A stretch of 64,000 bases of DNA from Watersipora subatra (taxonomy: Eukaryota; Bryozoa; Gymnolaemata; Cheilostomatida; Watersiporidae): NCBI RefSeq assembly GCF_963576615.1, contig NC_088708.1:48347196-48411195 (forward strand), written 5' to 3'. The notes under the pieces were generated by a model. The model had not been told where the DNA came from. It made no database searches and was given only the letters and a program-made list of their open reading frames with translations. Both the position numbers and the translations under genes were made by a program. Below, one piece after another: positions 1 through 12,300 of this stretch. Within the stretch, counting starts at the first letter, position 1; every line of letters begins with the position of its first letter.

Positions 1-338
1 ACAGAAGGCAACAAAATTTCACAATTGTCACAACGAGAATCGCTAAATAGCTGCAAGAACATTTTGCCGGTCAAGAAACATTTACGGGCGTTCCTTCCTA
101 TCAAGTAAAATTTCTTATGATTTTGGGCAAAATGCCAATGTATAATGTTTGGCGGCATAGCGAAGTGATATTATAATAAAAATGTTTTTAGAATAAGCAA
201 CAGTTGACTACTACAATAATGCATACTAACGTTTAAAAACTATTAATATTTAATTATTTTAAATTACTTAAACAAAAAAAACTAGATAAATTAGTTTATA
301 CAATTGTTTTATAATTTTAGAGTTTCTGACCTACGCGG

Positions 339-345
339 TATAAAT
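339..345 (+). promoter_or_regulatory. TATA-like element upstream of NDUFA9 exon 1
   Basis: TATAAAT lies about 46 bp before the proposed NDUFA9 start codon. The spacing would suit a transcription start near 370. It is a short motif in AT-rich DNA, so support is positional only. I see nothing else in 1-338. Confidence 0.3.
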
Positions 346-390
346 GTCGGTTTAAAAGTAGTTAGTCGTACTGGCTCTTACAGAGTACAG

Positions 391-3300
391 ATGGCTGGAT
401 TGTGCGCACAGAAAGTCATATGTAGCCAGTCACTTGGGACTTCCTCTAAAGGTATAACTGTTGAAAATAAATTGTAAAAAGAACTATGCTAGTATGATTA
501 AATGGCCTTCGCCTTGTAAGTTGTTTATGCAAGAACTTGTATACCCTTTTCAGCAATAATAATGAACCGAGTGCGATTAGGCATATATACACAGGATGGT
601 TCATTACGCCTTTGGGCATTGCATGAATATTTACTAGAATAAAAATAAATCAAAAGGCGTTCACAAAAGTCCTCATGGACTTTTCTTGAAATCATTCGGT
701 AAGCTAGTTCTTTATGTTAATTGATAAGTTAGAAGAACCATTTTACAACGTGATTTTAAAAAACCGAATATTGAAGGATATGTGTGTAAATTAACTGCAG
801 GCACGACTGTTGTTTTGCAAAACCTTGTGTTGGGCTGATACTATTCTTATATAACTAAGACTTACCTAATTGTCACGCAACTGTTGTTTTATAGCGTGTG
901 TGATGTTGTTAACTAGTATTGTGTTAGCAAGCTATAATCAGCATGACAGTTTGAAGTTCAGTAGTTTAATGTAAGCTCCACTCGACAACTACAAACAGCA
1001 ATGACATGAACTCAACAATAGGGATAAACTGATAATACATGTACATACACGTGTATGAAACACAGGTGTAACTCACATACATCCCCTTTTGCATAACTTG
1101 AAAAGGGAGAGTAGATCAGATCACAAAATAAGACTTACTAGTGTGTGCGAATGTATACATCAAAGTTGTTTGAAAACAAAACTATTACACCAAGCGTCAG
1201 ATTGGGTATAACCGAAATGAGTGCAAGCCAGGAATAGATTTTGGTTGATACAACAAACTATATCTATGTAGGTGTGTTAGTGGCGTTACCCGTTCGTCCA
1301 CATCAGTGATGAGTCACCCATTAGAGCACATACAGCTTAAATCTACTGGGTGTTTTGTTAATCCTGTTCTCTGCCATGTTGGTTTTTTGTGCCTTGAGAT
1401 ACTGGTACTGCTACCTCTGCCATTTTTTTACGGTCATGGTCTGGGTGTGGAGACTTGGAGATAGGGGCATCTACTTATCTGGAAGATGTCCCTAACATCT
1501 ACCAGAAATAGTAAATGGTAAATGTCAGGGATGTAAATAGACATCTCTAAATGGTAATTAACAGTAGCTTTCAGCCTTAATGCAGCTCCTGTACAATGTA
1601 CAGTCAAATCTCAACAAATAAAATTCATCAGTTCTGATACTTACATTGCATGTCAAAACTGTTGTACATTGAAGAAATTTTGTTGTACAAATACATTGAA
1701 CTCCGTTTAATTAGTTCAATAGCTAAAAACAACAGCAATAAATAATTCAATTTTATATATACTTCATATTAAAGCTGCACAATGATCGCGTTAATTAAAC
1801 GGTTAACGCAATCAATACAAATGCACGATTAACTGAGTTGAGCCAATTAATCTTCAAATAAAATGCAACCAAGGTGATGATCATGATGTGATTTTTTGCA
1901 ATGTTTAATACATTGTACAAGATTTTGCCAGTCTTTACTCAGCACGATTTAAGTTGTAAGAAATGTTGCATAAATTGTAAGAGAAGTGAGTATAGTTTTT
2001 CATTTGTTATATTTTGAAGGAATTTTCATTAGTCCTGGAACTGTGAGGGCGCTCTTTATATAGGTATACATGTACATATTTTTTTTCCCGGACCGTATAA
2101 TGGAACCGAGTAGGAAACCGTATAAGAATAAATTATTAATAGAGTCGCTAACACGTTGGCTTAATTACGGCCAAACTAACAAAGCGAAAAGACATAATAA
2201 AGGCAAACCCAATATGTAAAAGATATATAAGAGTAATTATTTGCGAGTAAAATACATAATAAAGACAGAGACAACATGAAAAAAAATACATAAGAGTAAT
2301 TATATGCGAGTATGTAAAACATCTAAAATATCTAAAATAAATTCGTGGCTCAGCGTCTGCCACAATATAACATTAACATGGCAGGTTACTACCATTTAAT
2401 TTACTGACAACTAAACATCATGACAAGCAACACTTTCTTACTAATTAAATACAACCACAATTATTTTGCACTCAACTATAAAAACACTGAATGAGTCACT
2501 AATGTAAAACTTGTTTATACACCGACAAAAGCACTGCGCCGATCTAGTTGAAGCAGCCGTGCGGTTGTTGTTTGAACATATTTCTAGGTAATAGTAACAA
2601 AAGTGGTTTCAGTGTTTTTTAATATTTTACAGTTTATATTTTGTTTATATTTAAAAAAATTTTAGGTAAAATGTACGTGTATCTCAATATAAAAATAAAA
2701 TCACAATCATATTTCAGCTTTACAATAATAGTAATATAAGATTGACACTTTATTGGAACATAAAAGCGAACAAAATTTGTCCAATAACAACTACTTTTTA
2801 CTGATTATCCCTTTGTTAATTTAGCTGTTACATGTAATATACTGTGAAATAGCCTGTCTTGGCAAGCTGTTGTTTTTGCGTAGTTGTCCCCCCGTCGAGC
2901 GGCGAGCAACAACAGCTTGTCACAAGACGTACTGCACCTTATGCATCAGCTGCACATATAGGGAGTTGTTCTCTTCCGTCTACGCAACTCGGCCGCGATG
3001 TTATGTCGGTCGCTCCATTGGTAATCATAACGGATTTCACGCAAAAATTTATGTAGAAAAAAACAAGATTACAACGTTTAACCATAGACCAGTTTCTGTG
3101 ATAAACTTTAGTAGAACTTAAGAATAAAATAAACTCAAAATAAAATCCATAAGAACAAATAAAACTGACTGATACAAAAATAGAAATAAAACTGACTGAG
3201 CGCACAAATAACGACATGTTTAGTGGCTGTTGTTGCCTAAGTTCTCAAATTCTAATAAAATTTACTGCAGAGAGGGGTCGCCAGTTAAACGTTCTTATCT

Positions 3301-6300
3301 TAATTTTTCTACATAAATTTTTGCGTGAAATCTGTTATGATTACCAATGGAGCGACCGGAATAGCATAGCAGCCGAGCCGCGTAGACGAAAGAGAACAAC
3401 TCCTTATAAGTGCAGCTGATGCATCAGGTGCAGTACGTCTTGTGACAAGCTGTTGTTGCTCGCAGCTCGACGGGGGTACAACTACGCAAAAACAACAGCT
3501 TGTCAAGACAGGCTAACTGTGAAACCTCTGATTGAATGCCTTGGCACTTTTTTATAGTGGTGGTCAATTGGAGGTGGTGTTTAAATAGACGCTGGCAGTG
3601 TATCTTTCAAACGGCTCGTCAAAAGTTTGGCAAGATAAATTTAACCCTTTTACAGGCGATGCGAATGTCGCTTATATTTTGCCCTCTTTTTTCGGTGGAG
3701 CAACATTAAACCTTTTGGATGCAATAAATCTGAAAACTTACCTCCGACTTGTCAAATATCTCTTAATAAATATGCATTGAGAAACCAGGAAATATTTCTA
3801 ACAGTTGATATCTATTGCTTGCAATTGACCTGCCATGATATTATAGCCTGTGTCTTGCTTTGCAATTTGTTGGTGGTTTCAATTTTTATTTCATTTTAAA
3901 TTTGAAGACATATTTTTATTTACATTTATATTAACCAGTGTTGCATAAAAGCTCATTGCACTCATTAATATTTTTGCTACAATTAGCAGCCAAAACTAGC
4001 TTTACATGTGAACTAGAAGAGGTATTAAGAATGTCGATCAATTGAAAGATCAGATTACCGCAATGATGCTACCAAATAATATGCTATAAATCTTCAAATT
4101 CATAAGTTATATAATGATAATCTATCAAATGCTACAAATATATATTCATGAACATGTGACATAAACCAACCATACTAATATTACACGCAGAGACAAAAAT
4201 TAACATTTTTTAAACAAAAATATTTGCATCATTTGCTAGGATAGCTGCGTTCTGATTGTTGCTTTCGATAGAATGAACATCATCTGGTTGTTTAATACCT
4301 TCCACAATGTCTTCTGACCTCAACTCTTCTTCTGCACTGTTTAACCAGTCGATATTAAGTTCAAACAATTTTTTGGTAGAGCAAAACCTTTACGCGTTAC
4401 ATTTTTAATGTCCTCCGGACTAGCTGACGCATTTTTATACGTTGTTGGAAGCATAAACAAGAAAGTGAAGTGCAAAATATGCCAGAAAGAATTTAAATGC
4501 CACCACAGCACATCATTAAGATATCATTTAACTAATTCTTATCATACCGCTCAGAATTGATCACCAGCTGCCACAAACAACTACTACCGCTGACTACCAC
4601 CACTACTGTCCCCATACCTGCCAACTCTCAAGCATTGGGCGTGAGACTCACGCAATCACCCCAAAGAAGAAATGAAAATGCGTGAGACTTTTGCCCCAAT
4701 TTCCACAATTTTATATATACTATCATTGATACATCAATTGCCCCAAAACCAAATCTCACGCCTTGCCCCATTCTTGGGTTAGTAGGTCTGACTGTCCTCT
4801 TCATTCGGTAAATGCGAATGAACGGTGCTGCCTCAACTTTTGGCTGGCTTAATTATAGATTTTCATGGACTATTTTTATACTCATAATAATTAATACATT
4901 GTAACTTATGTACATTGTACATAACATGTACTCCTGTTAACAATGATTGTCTCAAATATAATTAGTTTATATGTAGCTGTATTATTTGTTTTCGAATACG
5001 CAGGTTTTTGCTAGATTAATTCTTAGATTAATCGAAGATTAACTGGCTCAGATCAGTTATTAATCACGATTAATTTTTTAATCGTTGTGCAGCTCTACTT
5101 CATATACACAAATATGACAACAAACTACATGTAAAAACATACCGTAAAACTTCTAATTGAACGCCACCTTTAATTGAATGCCATGTCTATTTGAACGCCA
5201 CCTCCATTTGACTGCCACTTTGGCAAACTCTGATCTTTATGAACCCATAACATCAAGTAATCAATAGAAAAGTGTTCACAAAATCATATTAATAATGAAT
5301 CGTTTACATTAATAACAATCAAGTCTCTTTTTATCCAACTCCAAAAACTCCAAACTTTAAAAGCAACACCATAGAAATAATTAATGTCTCAGGCTAGTAG
5401 TAGTTCCTTGTTTAATGCGATTTGGATACTTCTGAGTACATCTATATAAAAAACGGTTTAAATTTACGATAGTAGATGAATGACAATTTTTGGGCTAAAG
5501 TTTAAGTTCAGCGAGCAAAACTTTTACGTGTTGCATTTGTGCTAAATGTAACGGGTAAAGGTTTTGCTCTACCAAAAAATTGTTTGAACGCTAATATCGA
5601 CTGGTTAAACAGTGCAGAAGAAGAGTTGAGGTCAGAAGACATTGTGGAAGGTATTAAACAACCAGATGATGTTCATTCTATCGAAAGCAACAATCAGAAC
5701 GCAGCTATCCTAGCAAATGATGCAAATATTTTTGTTTAAAAAATGTTAATTTTTGTCTCTGCGTGTAATATTAGTATGGTTGGTTTATGTCACATGTTCA
5801 TGAATATATATTTGTAGCATTTGATAGATTACCATTATATAACTTATGAATTTGAAGATTTATAGCATATTATTTGGTAGTATCATTACGGTAATCTGAT
5901 CTTTCAATTGATCGACATTCTTAATACCTCTTCTAGTTCACATATAAAGCTAGTTTTGGCTGCTAATTGTAGCAAAAATATTAATGAGTGCAATGAGCTT
6001 TTATGCAACATTGGTTAATATAGATGTAAATAAAAATATGTCTTCAAATTTAAAATGAAATAAAAATTGAAACCACCAACAAATTGCAAAGCAAGACACA
6101 GGCTATAATATCATGGCAGGTCAATTGCAAGCAATAGATATCAACTGTTAGAAATATTTCCTGGTTTCTCAATGCATATTTATTAAGAGATATTTGACAA
6201 GTAGGAGGTAAGTTTTCAGATTTATTGCATCCAAAAGGTTTAATGTTGCTCCACCGGAAAAAGAGGGCAAAAAATAAGCGACATTCGCATCGCCTGTGAA

Positions 6301-9300
6301 AGGGTTAATTTTATCTTGCCAAACTTCTGACGAGCCATTTGAAAAATACACGGCCAGCGTCTATTGAAACACCACCTCCAATAGACCACCGCTATAAAGA
6401 AAGTGCCAAGGCATTCAATCAGAGGTTTCACAGTATAATACATATAACAGCTAAATTAAAGGGATAATCAGTAAAAAGTAGTTGTTATCTTTATTTTACC
6501 TTAGGTGAATGTAAACGGAAGTGTAGTCTCGGAAATTCACAAGTTCAGGGATGGAGTGAGGGATAGAAATACGGATGTAACTTTAGCTTATCATATAGTT
6601 TAAATCACCTTAATTTAAGTTTTTTGTTTTGGTTTTGTAATTTTGACCTGCATCATTACATTTGTTGACAAAACGGAAATGTATGAAGAAATTTTGATTG
6701 TCATTCGTTGAAAATTGCTTTGTATATCCTCAAAATATCGAGAGAAATTTTTGTTCAAACTTTACATTGTATATCCAAAAATTTTTTATGTGTAGGTGGT
6801 CAAAAGTTGAATTTGGACTGCATTCGAACCAATTTGTCTGAAATGCTTTGGGCAGTGAGTTTACATAATTGTTAGTGAACTGATATACTGAGACTAATTA
6901 CTAATGTCCCCATCGAGATAGACATACGGTTTATGAATCTGGGTATCGATAGTAAAAGTACGTTTTTAGTAACAGTATGGTGTGCATTAGAACATAACAG
7001 TGCCTGAAATTTAAAAATGAACGTTAACAATAAATAATTTGTTCGCATTTCCTTTAATGTATTATCTACTTGTTTGCATTTCTAAAGTCTTGCACTTTGA
7101 TCTAATTTTGTACACGTTGCAGTTTAGTTTGTCTTTTTAACTTGAAATATTCTCAACATTACATTCTAGTAGCGGTAGAAATAAAATACAATTAAGTCAA
7201 ATAAAATTAATCCAATTTACCCTTTTCCAGTTTTTCTGAGGAATTGCCAGCCATGCGCTAATGCTCTTCTAACAAACAAAAGACACAAAAGTGAGCTCGC
7301 TCCAACAAACAAGAGGGGTGATCTTACTGCATACAAGCGTGGTACTGGAGGACGATCTTCATTCAATGGCATAGTTGCTACGGTTTTTGGGGCTTCGGGG
7401 TTCCTTGGAAGATATGTCGTTAACCAGCTAGGTGAGTGCTGACTCCTTTCAAAAATTTACTACTTAGTATAAAAACTCTGTGTTGTATTTTTACATGTGG
7501 TGTTGAATGTCGAATACATCATCATGACTTTTTAGTACATTTTACTTTTTGGTCAATAAATATTGCATAAATGAAAATTATGTGAGGCTCCTTGTTTTTA
7601 GTGGTACCAAATTATAAAAACAACATATATATATATATGTTATTCTATATATATATATATACACAGTATATACATGGAATGGATGCTGCACAGTTCGCTG
7701 TAGATATATACAGTATATATATACACCTTTGTTGGGCAGTCCATAATCATTTTTGTCAAAAAAAAATTTCCATAATAGTGCCACAAAAAGATAAATAAAA
7801 GGGATTACCATATGATGTCATAAACACCAAAACAAAAATTTCTGCAAGGAAGGCTTGAAACTGTTAAGTTCAGGTATACATCTTATCTCTTTTGACAAAA
7901 GTTTCAAAGAATTAGCAATATAATTGTCCAGTGCAAGTTGAGTATGAGCGATCTCAACAGTTATTAATGGTTCACCAGTTATAAAGTCTAGACCATCGTC
8001 AATCTCAATGCTATGGACAGGATCAGTAATGGCTTCATAGCTGAGACGATCTTGTGCTTGGTATTGTAGGAAAGATAGGTACACAAGTGGTCATACCTTA
8101 TCGAGGCCCAGAGTATGATGTTGATCATTTAAAACTTTGCGGAGACTTGGGACAGATACTCTACACTCCATTTAACTTAAAGGATGAGGATTCAATCAGA
8201 GCCGCTGTAAAACACTCCAATGTTGTCATCAACCTTATTGGTCGAGACTGGGAGACCAAGTAACTTTTATCTTTGTTAGCTAAATCATATGTTATGATCG
8301 GGTATACACTAGGCCACTAGGCTATCACAATAGGTTATGTACTCGTATAAGTTTATGTGGATATGTGGTCTATAGTTATATAAGAGCTTGTTTACTCAAC
8401 TGACCGCATTTACCTGCGGTATACTGGTTCACAGGCTATAGGTCAGTGCTGACGTCAGTCTTGGGCTATAATTATTGTCACAAAAATATTTTAATTTGTT
8501 GCTGCTTTATTTACTCCATTGAACAAAGGAAATGAAAAGTTTTCCTATCTTTGATTGTTTCTTTTGGTTATCATTGGTTAATGTTACAGGCTGTCATTTA
8601 AAAGTTAAACATGAACAGTTAAGGATTTTTCTTGCTCTGTAGCAAATTGCTAATGAAACACTGGTCCAGCTTTTTAGAGCTATTAGTTGGTTGGATTGTG
8701 TTCAAACTTTGCTATTGCATGTACCTGCCAGTCATAGGCATTTACTTAGATAAGTGATTAAGGAATGTCTCACCGCTGATGTGCCACACTTTGATTTGCT
8801 CTTACCAACCGCTCTTTAGAGGAAGCTCTTTCATTCTAAGCGATTTTATAAGTTTTCATCTTTATGTGTAGGAATAGGTTAGTTTGCAATGGACAATCAC
8901 AAATGTGCTACAGAAAACAGGATTTATGAACCTGTGTTACAGAGATACAGGCCTTGATTCCAACAATATGACAGAGTCCAAGCAACAAACTATGTCATTG
9001 AATTGTTATGAATTTTAATAACAATCACATCACTGCATGATTTTTTTTTGCATCATAATCTGCCTTAAATGCCACATTTACGGTCATTGATCAAATATAT
9101 TTACAGTTTCAACGGTTCTCATCATTTATTCCTCAGGTAGAAATCTTCCACTTCCATTTCTGCTTTTTTATTCTAGAAATTTTACATATGATGATGTGCA
9201 TGTTGCGGGAGCCGAGCGGATCGCTCGCATTTCAGCAGAGTCAGGTGTGCAAAGGCTTATTCACATGTCGACTATGAATACAGATGATATACAGTACGCC

Positions 9301-12300
9301 GCACTTGGCCAGAAGTCGCGGTTCATTGAGAGCAAGGTAATGAGATGTTTGGGGCTGCTGTATTAGTTTTACCATGATAGGTTGTTTGGTAGTGTCATGC
9401 TATTGTGTCATAGTGTGACCACTCACTGGCGTTCTATGAGGTGACATTATGTCGATAGATTGGTTGTGCGTTAGGGCATTAACTAGCGTAGTAAATTTCT
9501 AGACTCATATGTTAGTCGATGTTTTGCCCGAGCATAGCATTCGATTGTTGTCATAATGGTTCTAGCATAAAAGACACATTGAAATCTTTTCTACAGGGCA
9601 AACTTTTATTAACAATGGAAATAATTTTGGTATTTCACTTTTTTTATAGTTATTTATTTTTATTTTGGTTATTTCATTTTTTAATTCTAATTAGTAAAAG
9701 TTTGTCAAGTAGCAAAGCAACAAGTTCAGCGTTTCTACCAAAATCAACAGTTCTTCAGCATACTTCGGTCAAAGAAACTAGTACATTGGAAAATTCTTGC
9801 AATATAAACTTTTCATCCATTTACTGATTCGGACTTTGCTATAACACTGCCTGATTGAAACACAAAAACTGGATTTTATTTCCCCCCTCTCTAGTTCAAT
9901 TGTATTTGAACTCACAGCAGCTTTTTACTGCATACGTGAAAAAAATGTAGAAGTGGTGGAATCTATTGCAGAGTCGAGGAGAACAGGTGGTTAGAGAGCA
10001 ATTCCCAGAGGCTGTCATAATGAGACCAGCCGACATGTGGGGAGATGAGGATCGATTTGTTAGCTACTGGGCCAAGCACTGTGAGTCCAATTTACACTGA
10101 TAAAGTATTGTAAGTTATCCAGCTATTCAGTGAAATACGATAGGATGACCTGCTGAAGTGTTGCAGCCTACATGTGAGTTCTTTTTGTTATAAAAGTCGT
10201 GTTAGTCATATTGTTACCTGCTCGAGATGTTGCATTGCTCTCAGTCTAGCATTACAAGGTTTATAACTATTTAGTAGAGTATTACAGGTCATATCGTCGC
10301 CTGCTTTGAGTATTGTGAGCAATGTTTTTATTTGGTCCAACATGAGAGGTTGTGTTGCTAGTTGGTAAGGTACTGCAAATTGTATTGCTAGCTGGGCCGG
10401 CAACTAATTTAATTAAAAAGATAAATTCTATGACAAGTCCTACAATTATTGGATCAGTAATTTTCCGTTTTGCATCTATTAAGTTGATTGTTATAAATTG
10501 TTTAGCTGCTAGTCATAATAGGGAGCTACTAGACGAAATAGTTATTGTAACCCCTGCGTCTCTTTAGATATATTGTATATATAATAGATCAAAAGTAGAA
10601 AGGAAGGATTTGTTTAACCCTTTCACTGCCGTAGACGCATGAATGCGTTTTCGTGGGACGACTGCCATAGACGCTCTTTTGCGACTTTCCCCAGCAATTG
10701 CGTAGTTACCTAATTTTATTATTTGTTGACAACATAACCCACAGTCTTTAAGAGTTTTATGAAATTGACAGTGTTGTCCAAAGATTTGCCTATAAGATTA
10801 CCCTGAAATAACTAAGCAATTTTAAACTTTTGTTTGAGAATTTCGAAATTAACAACGAAAATTTTTTGTGTGAGTTCATTAATTACCGATCAGAAAACAA
10901 TTAACCAATCAGAAAACAGGTAATTAGTTATGTTGATGACATTATAGCCAATTCAGATTTTCGTGATTATACAGATAATTAAAGCAGCAGCACTGTCTCT
11001 GATATTGGTGAAAATGATAGTTTTGTAAGAGTAAAGAACATTATGGAGAATCATTTTAGCTTCGCATCGATCGTAGCTTCACATAGCTTTTTCATCGCAG
11101 TAAGTATAGATCCATTGAATTTTTGCATAGCAATGTTGGGTAAAATGTTGGAAAAATAAAATATTTAACAAAAATGTTCTAGATAAAGATTGAAATTGAA
11201 AAAATACTGTTTGCATATCATGAAGCAATATCGGCAATTTTCGGTAAAATGGCTGGCACTAGGCAGATACCCGAATTTGTACATGGTTGGCAGTGAAAGG
11301 GTTAATGTACCACTTAAAGTCACAATAATCTATCATTGTGGTTATTAGGATTTTGTTGGCCAATTTTCAGGGAGGAAGCATCTTGAGATGATGCCAGTGT
11401 GGAAACAGGGCAAACACACCATCAAAAGACCAGTGGACGTGAGTTTTATTGTCGATATAAATTCAACAGAAGTTCTCACCTTTTCTTACATTCTTACAAT
11501 CAGTATGCTTTTTAAATCTTCTTGAAGTTATCTTATCCTGCACAAAGTTGTTGGATATAGTGGATGACAAGAGATTTTTTGATAGCCTGAATAGCGATAG
11601 CTAGTGTGGCCTGTAATCTGATGCAGGTAATGAATGTTGCTCAAGGAGTAGTCAAGGCCATATTGGATAAAGATGCTGTAGGCTCAACAATTGAATGTGT
11701 TGGGTAAGTAACCAATCGGAAGTTGTATCATCAGAACAGCTCTCATATTGTCTCTCAACTAATGTGCAGTGTCAACAATACAGCCTGTATCGGTAGAGAC
11801 AGAGGTAGTAGGAGACAAAGGTAGTAGGAGACAGGTAGTAGCAGACAGAGGTAGCAGAAACAGGACAGACAGAGGGAGTAGAGCCAGAGGTAGTCGAGCT
11901 AGAGGTAGTCGAGCCAGAGGTAGTCGAGCCAGAGGTAGTAGAGTCCGACAAACACAGCGAGTCTCCAAGATCTTCAAGTATAGTGACTTACCGCTGACAG
12001 CTGCTTTAACTCTTGACCTCCTAGAATATTTGGTAGAGCTGTGATAGAAACGCTTGCTCGCCGTTGATACGAGATTGTCTACACCTTTCATAGCTTAGGA
12101 TCCTAATAGTAGTAAGTTGTAAATAGTTGGGAATATTAGATTAGCTTCCCCTATAGAGCAGGTTCTATATAATTACTTTTACTTCCCATTCGCTATTGCT
12201 AGTATTGTATATCTTGCTCGTGTTTAGATGCTGGTTTTGTAGTGTTTCATGATTTTAGGCCACAGAGTTTCTACCTCTACGACATGCTACAGTTTTTCTA

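Larger units (their letters stand above)
1770..5097. mobile_element. hAT-superfamily DNA transposon, degenerate, with nested insertions
   Basis: The ends are matching inverted repeats, TAAAGCTGCACAA on the left and TAGAGCTGCACAA read inward from the right. They are flanked by a perfect 8-bp direct repeat CTTCATAT at 1762-1769 and 5098-5105. An 8-bp target duplication and an AGNGNTGCACAA-type end are hallmarks of hAT elements. A BED zinc-finger fragment at 4408-4560 supports this. Most of the transposase is missing. The interior has been invaded by an inverted copy of the neighbouring 5544-6487 sequence, by a foldback element and probably by a short MITE. It lies in NDUFA9 intron 1. Confidence 0.85.

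Noticed and set aside
3598..3780. Conserved 60-codon frame, present also at 6169-6351
   Set aside because: The two copies are simply the two arms of the inverted duplication, and the diverged third copy near 50520-50690 is full of stops. There is no sign of protein-level constraint.
9519..9827. 102-codon plus-strand frame
   Set aside because: It lies in an NDUFA9 intron and has poly-Phe/Leu composition from T-rich DNA. There is no domain, and the flanking exons join without it.
11759..12091. Arg-Gly-Ser-Arg repeat protein (plus strand) or Leu-Pro repeat protein (minus strand)
   Set aside because: This is a 15-bp intronic minisatellite. There is no start context, splice support or conservation.
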